From the NCBI RefSeq assembly GCF_001039355.2, contig NW_019775413.1, positions 1,494,745 through 1,558,744 of the forward strand: 64,000 nt of DNA, in the 5' to 3' direction. A program made the position numbers and the translations under genes. The notes beneath the pieces were generated by a model. The model was given only the letters and a program-made list of their open reading frames with translations, was not told the origin of the DNA and searched no databases. Each line of letters opens with the position of its first letter. Within the stretch, counting starts at the first letter, position 1. Positions 53,201 through 64,000 of this stretch are shown here, piece after piece. This DNA comes from Lingula anatina. Lineage: Eukaryota > Brachiopoda > Lingulata > Lingulida > Lingulidae.

Positions 53201-53568
53201 TGTGCACGCTTTGGTCTCGCTATGAAAAATTAAGGCTAGCTTTATTAGTTTCGCGCATTATTATTTGTCCAGAAATAGAAAAAATCACAAAAAAATTTAG
53301 ATTTCGAGATATTTTTAACTTACAATTTTTTTCTTACTTTTTATCTTAATCATATGAAAATCGCAACGTTCACAGTTTTCGAAACTACAAAAAACCGGGC
53401 ACAAACAGACTGACTCCGTGTCAATGTGCACCTGACTTTCCTTGGTCATCATTGTCAATAATTACATGATAGTATCATTCGTTTCATTTTTGAAAAAAGA
53501 CGCTGGATGTCGATGACTATTTTGTGGCGACAGAAGGCTACTTCAAAGGAAGTCTAAGACGGTTATCA
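53201..53568. promoter_or_regulatory. Putative bidirectional promoter of TCERG1 and PI4K2
   Basis: Only 368 bp separate the TCERG1 start codon (53200, minus) from the first in-frame PI4K2 ATG (53569, plus). The stretch must carry both 5' UTRs and start sites. No TATA box was assigned. Confidence 0.6.
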
Positions 53569-62623
<9,055 letters not shown>

Positions 62624-63940
62624 TTGATAACAACAGCTTTAGATGGAGAGACCGAAAACTTTTGTGATACTAAAATACAGACTAGCATGTACAGTAACTC
62701 TTCATTTTGTTAACCGTTTCCCAGACTATAAGCCAGCAATTTCAAGGCGGGTTGTTTTTCTGGAAAAGTGGTCCCCTTTTCAGGCATAACCATCTATACT
62801 GCCTAAGAAATGACATATAACCTATGTCAAATTTTCGTTCAGAGCGAACCTTTTTTGGAGGGGCCAAAAAAAAAAAAAAAAACCAAAACAAACCCCAGGA
62901 GCTCACCCCACAAGCCCCATCTCCACCCCCAAAACCCCTACCCCCACCCCCAACCCCACCCCAATGTACCCCCCTCCCCCTCCTAGCCTACAGGCCTGGA
63001 ATCTAACATGGTTACAGTAATCGGTATTCCTAAAACTAGCATAATGTCCAGATATCAGTTAAAATCCTAAGATTACTTGGTGATTGGCAGTCCACTTTGC
63101 TAATCGATGGGACAAATATGTATTTGACCCAGTTTCATTGACTGTGGTGGTAATTTATTTGGTACTTGTGCACTAAGCCTTGATTAGATAAAGATGTCAA
63201 TTTGTTTAAACTTCTATAAGATGCAGTATTTGGTGTATGGATATTTTACTACTAACTTAGTAGCTTTAAGAGAACACCAAATTATACACCATACACACTA
63301 TTTCATATTAAACCAAAGCCCTTATTACAGCTGGTTTGCGATTGCTATGAAAATGAAATTTGCTCCCTAAGGTGTGTCGGGCTCAGAATAACGGGGGCTT
63401 AAGTTTAAAACTTGTTGATTTAAGTTGTTGAATTTTTTTAATGATGGCAAAGTATGTGCAAAGATGCTTTATCATTTTTTTCTGTTAAGAAAGTTGGTAG
63501 AAAAATGTAATACCGGTTTAATATTGAAAACTTGCAGGCCTTTGGGATTATAAATATGTAATTTATGTATAGAATAATGGGTGTATTTATTGGTACGTTT
63601 GATATTAAGAAGTTATTCACATTTCTGGTTACCAGTTACAAAACTGGTGTATGTAAAAAAAAAATGTCAAAAACGGGTGCCATGTAACAATGGTATTTAT
63701 GGATTAAGTGGAGGTTTGTTTACACCAAAACTTCTTCCTTCAGTTGTTGAGTCTCTTCTTACAAGATGTGAATTTGAAATTCAATTTTTGAAAAATTGAA
63801 GGAAATATGAAAGTTGCCTTTCAAAAACTGGAGTTTAACCATGAAATCGATATTTTTACCTTGTATTGAACACAATCAGTTGTTGAAACTTACTATCTTT
63901 GTAACTGTGCGGAGATGCAAATAAAATGCCAAAGCTTACT
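62624..63940 (+). other. PI4K2 3' UTR
   Basis: Non-coding tail after the PI4K2 stop. It contains an A run (about 62866-62882) followed by a C-rich low-complexity stretch (about 62890-62985). It ends at a probable AATAAA at 63920-63925. Nothing further was recognised to the window end. Confidence 0.65.
63920..63925 (+). terminator. PI4K2 poly(A) signal AATAAA
   Basis: Canonical AATAAA about 1.3 kb after the stop codon, followed within 40 bases by a T/G-rich stretch. Confidence 0.6.
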
Positions 63941-64000
63941 GTCCTTTGTCTTTTTTATCCAGTAGAAACGAAGAAAATTAATCATACAGATTAATCTCTC

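Overview
This is a stretch of an animal (bilaterian invertebrate) nuclear genome. The genes have many short exons with GT-AG introns of about 0.1 to 5 kb. The base composition is AT-rich, microsatellites are common, and there are assembly gaps. The proteins are clear orthologues of vertebrate genes. The AT-rich, apparently heterozygous sequence would suit a marine invertebrate such as a mollusc, brachiopod or echinoderm, but the species cannot be named from this sequence. Exon limits below were read by eye from splice sites and reading phase; within each gene every junction keeps the frame.

Layout, left to right. (1) Positions 363-5489, plus strand: the 3' two-thirds of a K+-dependent Na+/Ca2+ exchanger most like SLC24A5 (NCKX5); its 5' exons lie left of the window. 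One intron is GC-AG. (2) 5490-10538: 3' UTR and intergenic DNA with microsatellites. (3) 10540-11613, plus: an ankyrin-repeat protein encoded by a single large exon. (4) 14687-18789, minus: NSMCE4A, a kleisin-type subunit of the SMC5/6 complex, 10 coding exons, 348 aa. (5) 19673-41485, plus and head-to-head with NSMCE4A: a single TACC gene (transforming acidic coiled-coil protein) of about 1,083 aa. It has nine tandem SDP repeats, a C-terminal TACC coiled coil and up to four alternative N-termini. A large intron holds two near-identical 2.4 kb copies separated by a short insert and a single N. (6) 43064-53200, minus and tail-to-tail with TACC: TCERG1 (CA150), 21 coding exons, 1,039 aa, three WW and six FF domains. 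(7) 53569-62623, plus and head-to-head with TCERG1: a type II phosphatidylinositol 4-kinase (PI4K2).

The most notable biology is in PI4K2. It has two alternative first coding exons, only one of which carries a dileucine sorting signal. It also has a tandem pair of homologous exons for the catalytic DNG (activation-loop) segment. Reading phase makes that pair strictly mutually exclusive: joining both creates a stop codon at the junction, and skipping both shifts the frame.

Gene order is also informative. NSMCE4A and TACC are head-to-head here, as recalled for human NSMCE4A and TACC2 on 10q26. TACC, TCERG1 and PI4K2 relatives all lie on human FGFR-paralogon chromosomes, so the window looks like a piece of that ancestral linkage group. 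The genes otherwise do unrelated housekeeping work: ion exchange, DNA repair, spindle and microtubule function, transcription and splicing coupling, and phosphoinositide signalling.
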